Below the pieces are notes generated by a model that saw only the letters and a program-made list of their open reading frames with translations, searched no databases and was not told where the DNA came from. The translations under genes were made by a program, and so were the position numbers. DNA of 64,000 bases from Gemmatimonadota bacterium (GTDB taxonomy: Bacteria; Gemmatimonadota; Gemmatimonadetes; Gemmatimonadales; Gemmatimonadaceae): contig PLCA01000003.1 of NCBI GenBank assembly GCA_003134685.1, positions 62,001 through 126,000 on the forward strand, read 5' to 3'. Positions 35,610 through 42,927 of this stretch are shown here, piece by piece. Each line of letters starts with the position of its first letter. The first letter of the stretch is position 1.

Positions 35610-36281
35610 TCAGTAGAAGTATACCTTCATACCGGCATTAAGGTTCGGCTTTATCGCCTTCATGTCTACGATGCTGATGCGTAGTGATCCGGGTGGGATC
35701 GCGGTCGAATCGTTGGCGAGCTGAGCGCTCTCCGAGGACAGTATCTGGGTCCCACCGTCGAGCGTGATCTTCGTCTCGGAGAGATCCGCGACAGTGCGCT
35801 CTCCGCGCGGAATCGCCGCCGGCAGGGAGTCCGACGATTCGGACGGCGAACGCTCCGGTCCGAATTGCACCGGCATCTCGCGCAGCACCGCGCCTTCGCG
35901 CGTGAGGTACATCCGCGAGCTGTCGACCGACACGTTCAGATGAAGCTTCTTGTCGAACTTCGCCTGCCGCTTGGCCAACTCGATCGCGATCCGAAGCTTG
36001 TTCTGCTCCGACTGCACGATCAAATCCGACCGCTGTCGCTCGGCCTGCGACATGTGATCCCGGAGCGACTTCACGTCCTGGTTGTATTTCACCCGCTTGA
36101 CGAGGAGCCAGCCGTCGACGGCGATCATCGCGAACAGACCGAGTCCGAGAACGAAAACGAATCCCGGATAGGCGCGCCTGAAATCGCGCCAGGTGCCACG
36201 GCGCCGGTCGCCTTCTCCGGAGCGGCCGGGGCTGCGGCGTGTTTCCGGGCCGGTCTCCTGTTTAGGTCTGAAGATTTCCAT
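35610..36281 (-). CDS. Degenerate L,D-transpeptidase paralogue (catalytic Cys to Ser)
   Basis: A 223-residue protein with one membrane anchor (about 40-62), a coiled-coil-like segment and a C-terminal domain that parallels the next gene's product. SRMYLTREGAVLREMPVQFG matches HRLWYKQGKDVLFEAPVATG. The last 28 residues align without gaps to the last 28 of the active enzyme (G, R, D, P, G, V, Y and Y identical), but the active site SHGC is replaced by PPGS (Pro197, Ser199). It should therefore be inactive and may serve as a partner or regulator. It starts the three-gene unit. Confidence 0.78.
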   Translation of the reverse strand: MEIFRPKQETGPETRRSPGRSGEGDRRRGTWRDFRRAYPGFVFVLGLGLFAMIAVDGWLLVKRVKYNQDVKSLRDHMSQAERQRSDLIVQSEQNKLRIAIELAKRQAKFDKKLHLNVSVDSSRMYLTREGAVLREMPVQFGPERSPSESSDSLPAAIPRGERTVADLSETKITLDGGTQILSSESAQLANDSTAIPPGSLRISIVDMKAIKPNLNAGMKVYFY

Positions 36282-36329
36282 CGTTTCTCTTCGCGCCTCT
36301 CGTCGGGGTAGGATTACATTACAGATATA

Positions 36330-37880
36330 ATGGTCAAGTCACCGCGCGCGCGGCCAGTCGCGCTCATCGTACTCGATGGATGGGGCTACCGCCCCGAAAC
36401 TGCGGGCAATGCAATCGCACTCGCCAACACTCCGACCTGGGACTCGCTCTGGAGCCGCGGCTCGCGCACGCTGCTCGAAGCATCCGGACTTCGCGTCGGC
36501 CTGCCTGAAGGCCAGATGGGCAACAGCGAGGTCGGACACCTGAATCTAGGCGCCGGACGCGTGGTGATGCAGGATCTGGTACGCATCTCTTCGGCCATTG
36601 CCGACGGAAGCTTCTACTCCAATCCCGCCCTCCTGGGCGCATGCAGGCACGTGAAGAGACTTCGCGGCACGTTGCATCTCATGGGATTGATCGGCTCGGG
36701 CGGTGTTCACGCAATCGACAAGCACCTTCTAGCGCTGCTCGAACTGGCGAAGCGAGAGGGCGTTGAGCGCGTTGCGATTCATGCTTTCCTCGACGGACGC
36801 GACACCCTCCCCAAATCCGCGCTTGGCTTCATGCAGGAGCTGATCGGTCAGATCCGAAAAATCGGCTCGCCCGCGAAGATCGCGAGCGTCTCGGGCCGCT
36901 ACTACGCGATGGACCGCGACCAGAGATGGGACCGCACGGAGCTCGCGTATCGCGCCATTGTACTCGGCGAGGGAACGACCGTCACCGATCCGCTCGACGC
37001 CATTCGCAAGGCGTACGAGTCCGGCAAGACCGACGAGTTCATGCTGCCGGTGGTCGTCACCGAGAATGGAAACCCGGTGGCGCCGATGAAGGACGGCGAC
37101 TCGGTGATCGGCTTCAACTACCGCTCGGACAGAATGCGGCAGATCGTTCGCGCGCTGATCGATCCGGCCTTCGACGGCTTTAACGCCTCGCGGCGCCCCA
37201 AAGTCCTTGTTACGACGCTCACGAATTACGACAAGACGTTCGACGTTCCGGTCGCGTTCGCGCCCACGTCGATGGCGCGGATTCTCGCCGAGGTGTTGTC
37301 GTCGCGCGGGCTCGACATGCTGAAGACGGCAGAAACCGAGAAGTACCCGCATGTGACTTACTTCTTCAACGGCGGCGTTGAAGCCCCGTTTCCCCGCGAG
37401 CACCGCGTGATGGTGCCGAGCCCCAAGGTGGCGACGTACGACCTCAAGCCGGAGATGAGCGCCGCGGGGGTAACTGACGCGCTGGTGACGGGCATCTCGT
37501 CGGGAGAGCACGATTTCATTCTCTGCAACTACGCGAATGCGGACATGGTGGGTCACAGCGGATCGATTCCGGCTACGATCAAGGCGGTGGAAACCGTCGA
37601 TCAATGCCTGGCGCGCGTTCTGAAGGCCGCCGAGAGCGCGGGGATCAGGTTGATCGTAACCGCCGATCACGGTAACGCGGAAATGCTGATCGATCCGGAA
37701 ACGGGCGGTCCGCACACCGCTCACACGACGAATCCGGTTCCGCTCGTCGTCGTCGACTGGGAGCAGGAGCAGCGGGTGCGCTCGGGCGGCGCTCTCTGCG
37801 ATGTCGCGCCAACTATATTATCAATGCTCGGTATCGAGCAGCCGGCGGAGATGACCGGCGTCAATCTTGGAGTGGATTAG
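36330..37880 (+). CDS. gpmI: 2,3-bisphosphoglycerate-independent phosphoglycerate mutase
   Basis: A 516-residue alkaline-phosphatase-superfamily enzyme that interconverts 3- and 2-phosphoglycerate through a phosphoserine. LIVLDGWGYRPE, EGQMGNSEVGHLNLGAGR (catalytic Ser), DGRDT, SGRYYAMDRDQRWDRTE and TADHGNAEML supply the metal and substrate residues. Length is normal. It starts 48 bp from the divergent transpeptidase-paralogue gene, and its stop overlaps the following GTG start. Confidence 0.97.
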   Translation: MVKSPRARPVALIVLDGWGYRPETAGNAIALANTPTWDSLWSRGSRTLLEASGLRVGLPEGQMGNSEVGHLNLGAGRVVMQDLVRISSAIADGSFYSNPALLGACRHVKRLRGTLHLMGLIGSGGVHAIDKHLLALLELAKREGVERVAIHAFLDGRDTLPKSALGFMQELIGQIRKIGSPAKIASVSGRYYAMDRDQRWDRTELAYRAIVLGEGTTVTDPLDAIRKAYESGKTDEFMLPVVVTENGNPVAPMKDGDSVIGFNYRSDRMRQIVRALIDPAFDGFNASRRPKVLVTTLTNYDKTFDVPVAFAPTSMARILAEVLSSRGLDMLKTAETEKYPHVTYFFNGGVEAPFPREHRVMVPSPKVATYDLKPEMSAAGVTDALVTGISSGEHDFILCNYANADMVGHSGSIPATIKAVETVDQCLARVLKAAESAGIRLIVTADHGNAEMLIDPETGGPHTAHTTNPVPLVVVDWEQEQRVRSGGALCDVAPTILSMLGIEQPAEMTGVNLGVD

Positions 37881-38566
37881 TGAAGCAGCTATTGAGCGCT
37901 CTGGCGCTTGCTTGTATTGCGACGACCGCACGGGCGCAGGTCGGACATCTTCCTGAAAGCAGTCCCTACAGGGATCTGGAGACCAGCCAGGAGTTCACGT
38001 TCTTCGGCGGTCATTACAAGGCCGGCAAGGATCCCATCGGAATCGCGCCCGGCGACGGTCAAATGTTCGGAATCCGCTATCAGGTTCACGTTGGCGGCCC
38101 CGCGTTCCTGGTGGGGCGCTGGTCGCACGTCAACACTGAGCGCTTTGCGATCGATCCCACCAGGACCGGAACCGCGCGCCAGCTCGGAAAGCAGAACGTC
38201 TCGGTCAACCTCTTTGACATCGATCTCGCTCTGAATCTCACGGGGGAAAAAAGCTTTCACCACATCGTGCCGGTCATAGACCTTGGCGCCGGAATAGCGA
38301 CGTGCGGCTGCGCGGTCGCGTCCGACCCGTACACCTTCGGCACCCCGTTTGCATTTTCATTTGGCGGTGGGCTCAGGTATGTCCCGGGCGGGCGTTTTCA
38401 GCTGACATTTGATTGGAACGACTACCTATATCAGCTAAAATATCCGACCGCGTATTACGTGAATCCCGTTGGCGGGACCGCTGCCGTAACCGGCAACCAG
38501 GCCCGTTCATTCTGGAAAACCAGTCGCGCTCTGACTCTCGGCGCATCGCTGCTGTTCTTCCGGTAA
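37880..38566 (+). CDS. Outer-membrane beta-barrel-like protein
   Basis: A 228-residue exported protein: signal peptide of 19 residues (LLSALALACIATTARAQ), then amphipathic beta strands such as FTFFGGHYKAGKD, AFLVGRWSHVNTE, FDIDLALNLTGE and FSFGGGLRYVPGG. It ends in ASLLFFR, with an aromatic near the C-terminus as outer-membrane barrels have. It looks like a small eight-stranded barrel. It has no specific family assignment. GTG at 37880 overlaps the gpmI TAG by one base. Confidence 0.75.
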   Translation: MKQLLSALALACIATTARAQVGHLPESSPYRDLETSQEFTFFGGHYKAGKDPIGIAPGDGQMFGIRYQVHVGGPAFLVGRWSHVNTERFAIDPTRTGTARQLGKQNVSVNLFDIDLALNLTGEKSFHHIVPVIDLGAGIATCGCAVASDPYTFGTPFAFSFGGGLRYVPGGRFQLTFDWNDYLYQLKYPTAYYVNPVGGTAAVTGNQARSFWKTSRALTLGASLLFFR

Positions 38567-38603
38567 CCTGAACCGCTCCTCCGGGGGCGGACACGGAGAC
38601 AGT

Positions 38604-39101
38604 GTGGAAAAGGACTACGAGGACATCAGAGATACCGACGACCTGAGCGACAACGAGCTGCGCGCGCTCATCCGCGACACGTTCGACCAACAGCTCCTGT
38701 TCGATCCGGATGATGTCGAGGTGTCGGTTCGCGACCGGGTCGTCACTCTCTCAGGGCGCGTCGGGACCGAGGAAGAGGCTCGCGTTGCAGAGCACGTGGT
38801 CACCGATCTGATTGGCCTCGAAAATCTCCGGAACAACATTGTCGTCGATCCCATCAGACGCGCCGAGAGTCCCGAAGCCGTCGACGAGCACCTGGTTGAC
38901 GAAGAGCTGCACGAAGGACTGTTGCTCGGGGGTCGTGCACGTACCGAGGACCCGGAAGCCCAGCACTTGCACGAGGACCTCCGTTCGGAGCTATTCGGAA
39001 CAACCGACGTGCGGGAAGCGATCGAGGGAGGGATTCCGTGGAATCCACCCGATGGCCCGACGCCAGAAGGCCTCAGTGGGTCTGACGCAACCCAGACGTG
39101 A
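38604..39101 (+). CDS. BON-domain protein
   Basis: A 165-residue acidic protein with a BON domain at about 18-85 (LRALIRDTFDQQLLFDPDDV, TLSGRVGTEEEARVAEHVV, GLENLRNNIVVDP). BON domains bind phospholipid or act in envelope integrity proteins such as OsmY. No signal peptide is seen, so it may be cytoplasmic or exported by another route. The C-terminal half is acidic and Gly/Pro-rich and matches nothing that I know. The GTG start has GGAGA close upstream. Confidence 0.82.
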   Translation: MEKDYEDIRDTDDLSDNELRALIRDTFDQQLLFDPDDVEVSVRDRVVTLSGRVGTEEEARVAEHVVTDLIGLENLRNNIVVDPIRRAESPEAVDEHLVDEELHEGLLLGGRARTEDPEAQHLHEDLRSELFGTTDVREAIEGGIPWNPPDGPTPEGLSGSDATQT

Positions 39102-39150
39102 TGAACGACGATCACTAGGCACCAGCGCTGGGCATTGCGCAAATTAAAGG

Positions 39151-39573
39151 ATGCCGAGCGCTTCTCTTACCAGACGAATCTCCTTCTCAGCCGCGCATCG
39201 CTACAGCCGCCCCGAGTGGAGCGATGAGAAGAACGCCAGCACCTTCGGCGCTTGCGCGTGGCCGAACTTTCATGGGCACAGCTACGTGTGCGACATCACC
39301 GTCAGCGGCCCGATCGACGACAAGACGGGATTCGTCGTTGATCTCGGCGTCCTCGACCGGATCCTCAGGGAGCAGGTGAAGGACCGCTTCGACCACCGCA
39401 ACATCAATCTCGACGTAGCGGAATTCGCCGACGGCAAGCTCGTGCCAACCGGGGAGAATCTCGCGCGCTACGTGTTCGAGCGCGTCGAGAAGGAGCTCCC
39501 GAAGCCGGCCAGAGTGATGCGCGTCACCGTCGGGGAAGACGACAGTCTAAGCGCTACCTACAGCAGGGAGTAA
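39151..39573 (+). CDS. 6-pyruvoyl-tetrahydropterin synthase / QueD-family protein
   Basis: A 140-residue PTPS-family enzyme acting on dihydroneopterin triphosphate. The zinc ligands are His16 (SAAHR) and His41/His43 (HGHSY), the catalytic cysteine is Cys35 and PTGENLAR is the conserved substrate-binding Glu region. The Cys-x5-HGH spacing is that of true PTPS (tetrahydrobiopterin-type), whereas QueD normally has Cys-x3-HGH, so a queuosine role should not be assumed. No other queuosine or pterin gene is nearby. Confidence 0.85.
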   Translation: MPSASLTRRISFSAAHRYSRPEWSDEKNASTFGACAWPNFHGHSYVCDITVSGPIDDKTGFVVDLGVLDRILREQVKDRFDHRNINLDVAEFADGKLVPTGENLARYVFERVEKELPKPARVMRVTVGEDDSLSATYSRE

Positions 39574-39582
39574 CTCACAATC

Positions 39583-40920
39583 GTGTCGGACTTTTTCAAA
39601 CGCCGGTTCGCGCGCGCGCTTGTAAGCACAGTCGCGCCGTTCGCTCTCTCTGCCTGCGTGACGGTGATGAGAAGCGTTCACCCCGGATCACAGCGGGCCG
39701 AGCTCGGGCACGTGATCGACTCGCTGACTTCCCAGGCAGTGTTCAGAAACGCGAACTGGGGCGTGCTGATCGTCAACCCGCGCACCGGCGACACGCTTTA
39801 CTCGAAGAACGCGGGCAAGTTGTTCATGCCGGCCTCCAACATGAAGATCATCACCACCGCGGCGGCGCTCACCCTGCTCGGCCCGGACTACACCTACAAG
39901 ACGACTTTTCTCGCCAGCGGAGAGGTGCGCGACTCTCTCCTCGACGGAGACTTGCTGGTGATCGGGCGGGGCGATCCGACCGTGAGCGACAACATGAGGG
40001 GAATCGCGACAACCGTAATGGACGCGCTCGCCGACTCGATTCGCGCTCATGGAATCAGACAGATCACGGGGTCGCTCGCGCGGATCGGCAACGCTTTCCC
40101 CGACTCCATCCACGGCTACGGCTGGGAGTGGGACGACCTCGGCGAATACTACGGCGCCGGTGTGGACGAGCTCATCTTCAACGAGGGAATGGCGCCGACG
40201 ACACCACGTCCCCCGCCTGACACCGTGCGAGACAGTCTCTACTCGGGCCCCGCAAAGGATCCAGCGACGGGATACCTCAACGCGCTCAACGACGCACTGG
40301 TGCGGAAGCACATCACAGTTGAAGCGGGGGTCGTCGACAGCATTGTGCCGACGCCCTTCAAGATGGACACGCTGTTCACGTTCGTCTCCCTTCCAATGCG
40401 AAACATCATCCCGGCGCTGATGAAGCCGTCGCAGAACCAGATCGCGGAGATTCTGTTCAAGACGATTGGGCTGGAGCGAGGAGGAATGGGGACATCCGAC
40501 AGCGCGCGGAAGATAGTTGGACAACAGCTGCTCGCCTGGGGCGCGCAGCCCGACGGCTTCGTGATCCGCGACGGCAGCGGACTTTCGCGCCACGATCTCG
40601 TTTCTCCGGAGACGATCGTGAAAGTGCTCGACAAGATTCAGCAGGACACCGCGTTCGCCGTTTACTACAATGCGATGCCGATTGCCGGCGTCGACGGCAC
40701 TCTCAAGGACAGAATGAAAGGCACGCCGGCCGAGGGAAACGTGCATGCGAAAACCGGCTCGATCGCGGCGGCGCGCTCCCTTTCCGGGTACGTCACGACT
40801 GCCGACGGCGAACGCCTCATTTTCAGCATCCTGGCCAACAATTGGACGACGCCGAGCTCCGCGGTCACAGACGTGGCGGACCAGATCGCTTCCTCGCTCG
40901 CCGCCTACCGCGCGCATTAA
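39583..40920 (+). CDS. dacB: D-alanyl-D-alanine carboxypeptidase/endopeptidase (PBP4 family)
   Basis: A 445-residue S13-family penicillin-binding protein that trims D-Ala or cleaves cross-links. Active-site motifs are in order: S85xxK88 in PASNMK, SxN in PSQNQIAE and KTG in HAKTGS. The N-terminus has basic residues, a short hydrophobic stretch and the lipobox LSAC (Cys25), so it may be lipid-anchored, which is not usual for PBP4. GTG at 39583 is 9 bp after the PTPS gene. Confidence 0.92.
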   Translation: MSDFFKRRFARALVSTVAPFALSACVTVMRSVHPGSQRAELGHVIDSLTSQAVFRNANWGVLIVNPRTGDTLYSKNAGKLFMPASNMKIITTAAALTLLGPDYTYKTTFLASGEVRDSLLDGDLLVIGRGDPTVSDNMRGIATTVMDALADSIRAHGIRQITGSLARIGNAFPDSIHGYGWEWDDLGEYYGAGVDELIFNEGMAPTTPRPPPDTVRDSLYSGPAKDPATGYLNALNDALVRKHITVEAGVVDSIVPTPFKMDTLFTFVSLPMRNIIPALMKPSQNQIAEILFKTIGLERGGMGTSDSARKIVGQQLLAWGAQPDGFVIRDGSGLSRHDLVSPETIVKVLDKIQQDTAFAVYYNAMPIAGVDGTLKDRMKGTPAEGNVHAKTGSIAAARSLSGYVTTADGERLIFSILANNWTTPSSAVTDVADQIASSLAAYRAH

Positions 40921-40926
40921 CGTCTT

Positions 40927-42213
40927 GTGTCCACTTCCAAGCGCCGCCGCTATGATCAGCCCGTGCTGACGGTCGCGGAAGCCAGCGAGAGCATCATGGC
41001 CGAAATCAGGCAGCTCGATGTCGAATCGGTTCCGCTGCGTCGGGCTCTCGGGCGAGTTTGCTCCGAAGACATCTCGGCGACGGTGACGATGCCTCCGTGG
41101 AGCAACTCGTCGATGGATGGCTACGCGGTTCGCTCGGCGGACATCACTCCGGTCATGAGCGGTGAGCCGGTGAAGCTGCGGGTGGTGGCGACGATAGCAG
41201 CAGGCGAGTTTGCCCCGAGGCCGTTGAAGCGCGGCGAGGCGATGCGGATCATGACGGGCGCGCCGGTGCCGGAGGGCGCGGACTCGGTCATTCGAACAGA
41301 GCACACCGACGGCGGAAGCGCGAAGGTGGAGATTCGCCAAGCCGCTGACGTGTGGAAGAACATCCGGGAGGCGGGCGAGGACTATCAGCGCGGCGATGTG
41401 CTGGCGAGGCGAGGAACTCCGGTCAGGCCGGCGCTGATGGGCGTGCTTGCATCAAGCGGCGTGGCGCAGGTGAAGGCGTTCAAGCGGCCGCGGGTCGCGA
41501 TCATCAGCTCCGGGAACGAGCTGGTCGACATCGACGATTTCGACGAAGTGATCGCGCAGCGCAGAATCGTCTCGTCGAACAGCTACACACTCGACGCACT
41601 GACCCGTGTCGCCGGCGGAGAACCCGTCGACCTTGGAATCGCCGCCGACACCAAAGCGTCGCTGAAGAGAAAACTCGAGAGCGCGAGCGACTGTGATCTC
41701 ATCCTCACATCGGCGGGCGTCTCGGTCGGCGATCTCGACCACACGCGAAGCGTCTTCGCGGCGTTGGGAGGAAAGCTGAAGTTCTGGAAGGTGAAAATGC
41801 GACCGGGCGCGCCGCTGGCCTTTGGAATGCTTAATGATGTCCCGTGGCTCGGAGTCTCGGGCAATCCGGTGTCGGCGATGGTGAGCTTCGAGCTGTTCGT
41901 CCGGCCTGCGCTGAGGAAGATGCAGGGCCATTCGGCGATGTTCCGCCGGACTATGACGGTGACCGTGGAGGAAGACGTGAAGATCAGCGCCAAGCTCACC
42001 CATTTTCTGCGCGCGATCGTGACGAGAAATCACGATGGAGCGCTCGTCGCGCGTCTGACGGGGCAGCAGAGCTCGGGTGCGCTGACGTCGATGGCGAGGG
42101 CGAACGCGCTGCTGATCGTGCCTGCAACTTCGCCGAAGGTCGCGAAGGGATCACAGCTGAACGCGCTGATGCTCGATCAGAGCCTCGAAGAGACGTCGGC
42201 GTTCTCGCTGTGA
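40927..42213 (+). CDS. moeA: Molybdopterin molybdenumtransferase
   Basis: A 428-residue MoeA that inserts molybdate into adenylated molybdopterin. PPWSNSSMDGYAVR, RIMTGAPVPEGADSVIRTEH and the SSGNELVD and TSAGVSVGDLDHT motifs are all diagnostic. PWLGVSGNPVSAMVSFELFV and the C-terminal beta domain complete it. GTG at 40927 is 6 bp after dacB. Its stop overlaps the methyltransferase start. No molybdoenzyme is seen nearby. Confidence 0.96.
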   Translation: MSTSKRRRYDQPVLTVAEASESIMAEIRQLDVESVPLRRALGRVCSEDISATVTMPPWSNSSMDGYAVRSADITPVMSGEPVKLRVVATIAAGEFAPRPLKRGEAMRIMTGAPVPEGADSVIRTEHTDGGSAKVEIRQAADVWKNIREAGEDYQRGDVLARRGTPVRPALMGVLASSGVAQVKAFKRPRVAIISSGNELVDIDDFDEVIAQRRIVSSNSYTLDALTRVAGGEPVDLGIAADTKASLKRKLESASDCDLILTSAGVSVGDLDHTRSVFAALGGKLKFWKVKMRPGAPLAFGMLNDVPWLGVSGNPVSAMVSFELFVRPALRKMQGHSAMFRRTMTVTVEEDVKISAKLTHFLRAIVTRNHDGALVARLTGQQSSGALTSMARANALLIVPATSPKVAKGSQLNALMLDQSLEETSAFSL

Positions 42214-42923
42214 TCGACACTGGAGATCTCTCGAACCTCGGCAAGACCGCCATTCTCGACGGTGACGCGCTCGTCGTGGCGCTCACTCGGCGTTTCCGAA
42301 CTTCGATCGAAGATGCGACCATAGACGAGCGCACCTTCAGCATCCTCAAGCCCGCGAACGCGGACGATCTCATTCGCGAAGAGGATTTCGTCCTGGACGA
42401 GCGGCTTCCCTATTGGGCCGATGTGTGGCCGTCGTCCATTGTCCTCGCGGAAAAGCTGCTGGAGCTCACGGGCGCGGGACGCATGGCGCTCGAGCTGGGT
42501 TGTGGAGTTGGCCTGAGCACGTTGGCCGCGACGAGCGCCGGATTCGACGTCCTGTCAACGGACTACTACGAGGACGCGCTCGATGTCACGCGCGCGAATG
42601 TCTTTCGGAATCTCGGAACGACGGCACGCACGCGCATGGTGGATTGGAGGCATTTCCCCGAGGATCTAGGGACGTTCGATCTCGTATTCGCGTCTGATGT
42701 GCTGTACGAGAAGGAGTACGCCGAGCTGTTGCCTGTGCTTCTTTTGCGGCTGCTGGCGCCGGGCGGGGTCGCGCTGATCGCCGATCCGGGACGAGTTGCC
42801 GCGCCAGTGTTCGTCGAGGCGTGCGCCATCCACAGGCTCGAGATCCAGAAAAAAGAAACCCGGCCGTTCGAGGCAGGGGAGATCAAGCAGAAGATCGACA
42901 TATACGAGATTGGACGCGGTTAG
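42210..42923 (+). CDS. METTL20/MTF16-type lysine methyltransferase, candidate ETF-beta methyltransferase
   Basis: A 237-residue seven-beta-strand SAM methyltransferase. PYWADVWPSSIVLAEKLL, ALELGCGVGLSTLAAT (SAM motif I, residues 93-108) and FASDVLYEKEY with the DxxY post-II motif (163-166) are typical of the methyltransferase-16 group. That group includes METTL20, which methylates lysines in the ETF-beta recognition loop, and bacterial homologues are known. This gene converges on the etfB-etfA-ETF-QO unit with 4 bp between stops. GTG at 42210 overlaps the moeA stop. The substrate is inferred, and other proteins could be targets. Confidence 0.75.
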   Translation: MIDTGDLSNLGKTAILDGDALVVALTRRFRTSIEDATIDERTFSILKPANADDLIREEDFVLDERLPYWADVWPSSIVLAEKLLELTGAGRMALELGCGVGLSTLAATSAGFDVLSTDYYEDALDVTRANVFRNLGTTARTRMVDWRHFPEDLGTFDLVFASDVLYEKEYAELLPVLLLRLLAPGGVALIADPGRVAAPVFVEACAIHRLEIQKKETRPFEAGEIKQKIDIYEIGRG

Positions 42924-42927
42924 TCGA

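Noticed and set aside
36325-36330. Perfect TATAAT at the start of gpmI
   Set aside because: It overlaps the start codon, so a promoter there would give a transcript that begins inside the gene; no in-frame start follows to use it. Probably coincidence.
39688-41340. A 550-codon open frame on the - strand opposite dacB
   Set aside because: The + strand carries complete dacB motifs and moeA; the antisense frame is Arg/His/Val-rich and resembles no protein.
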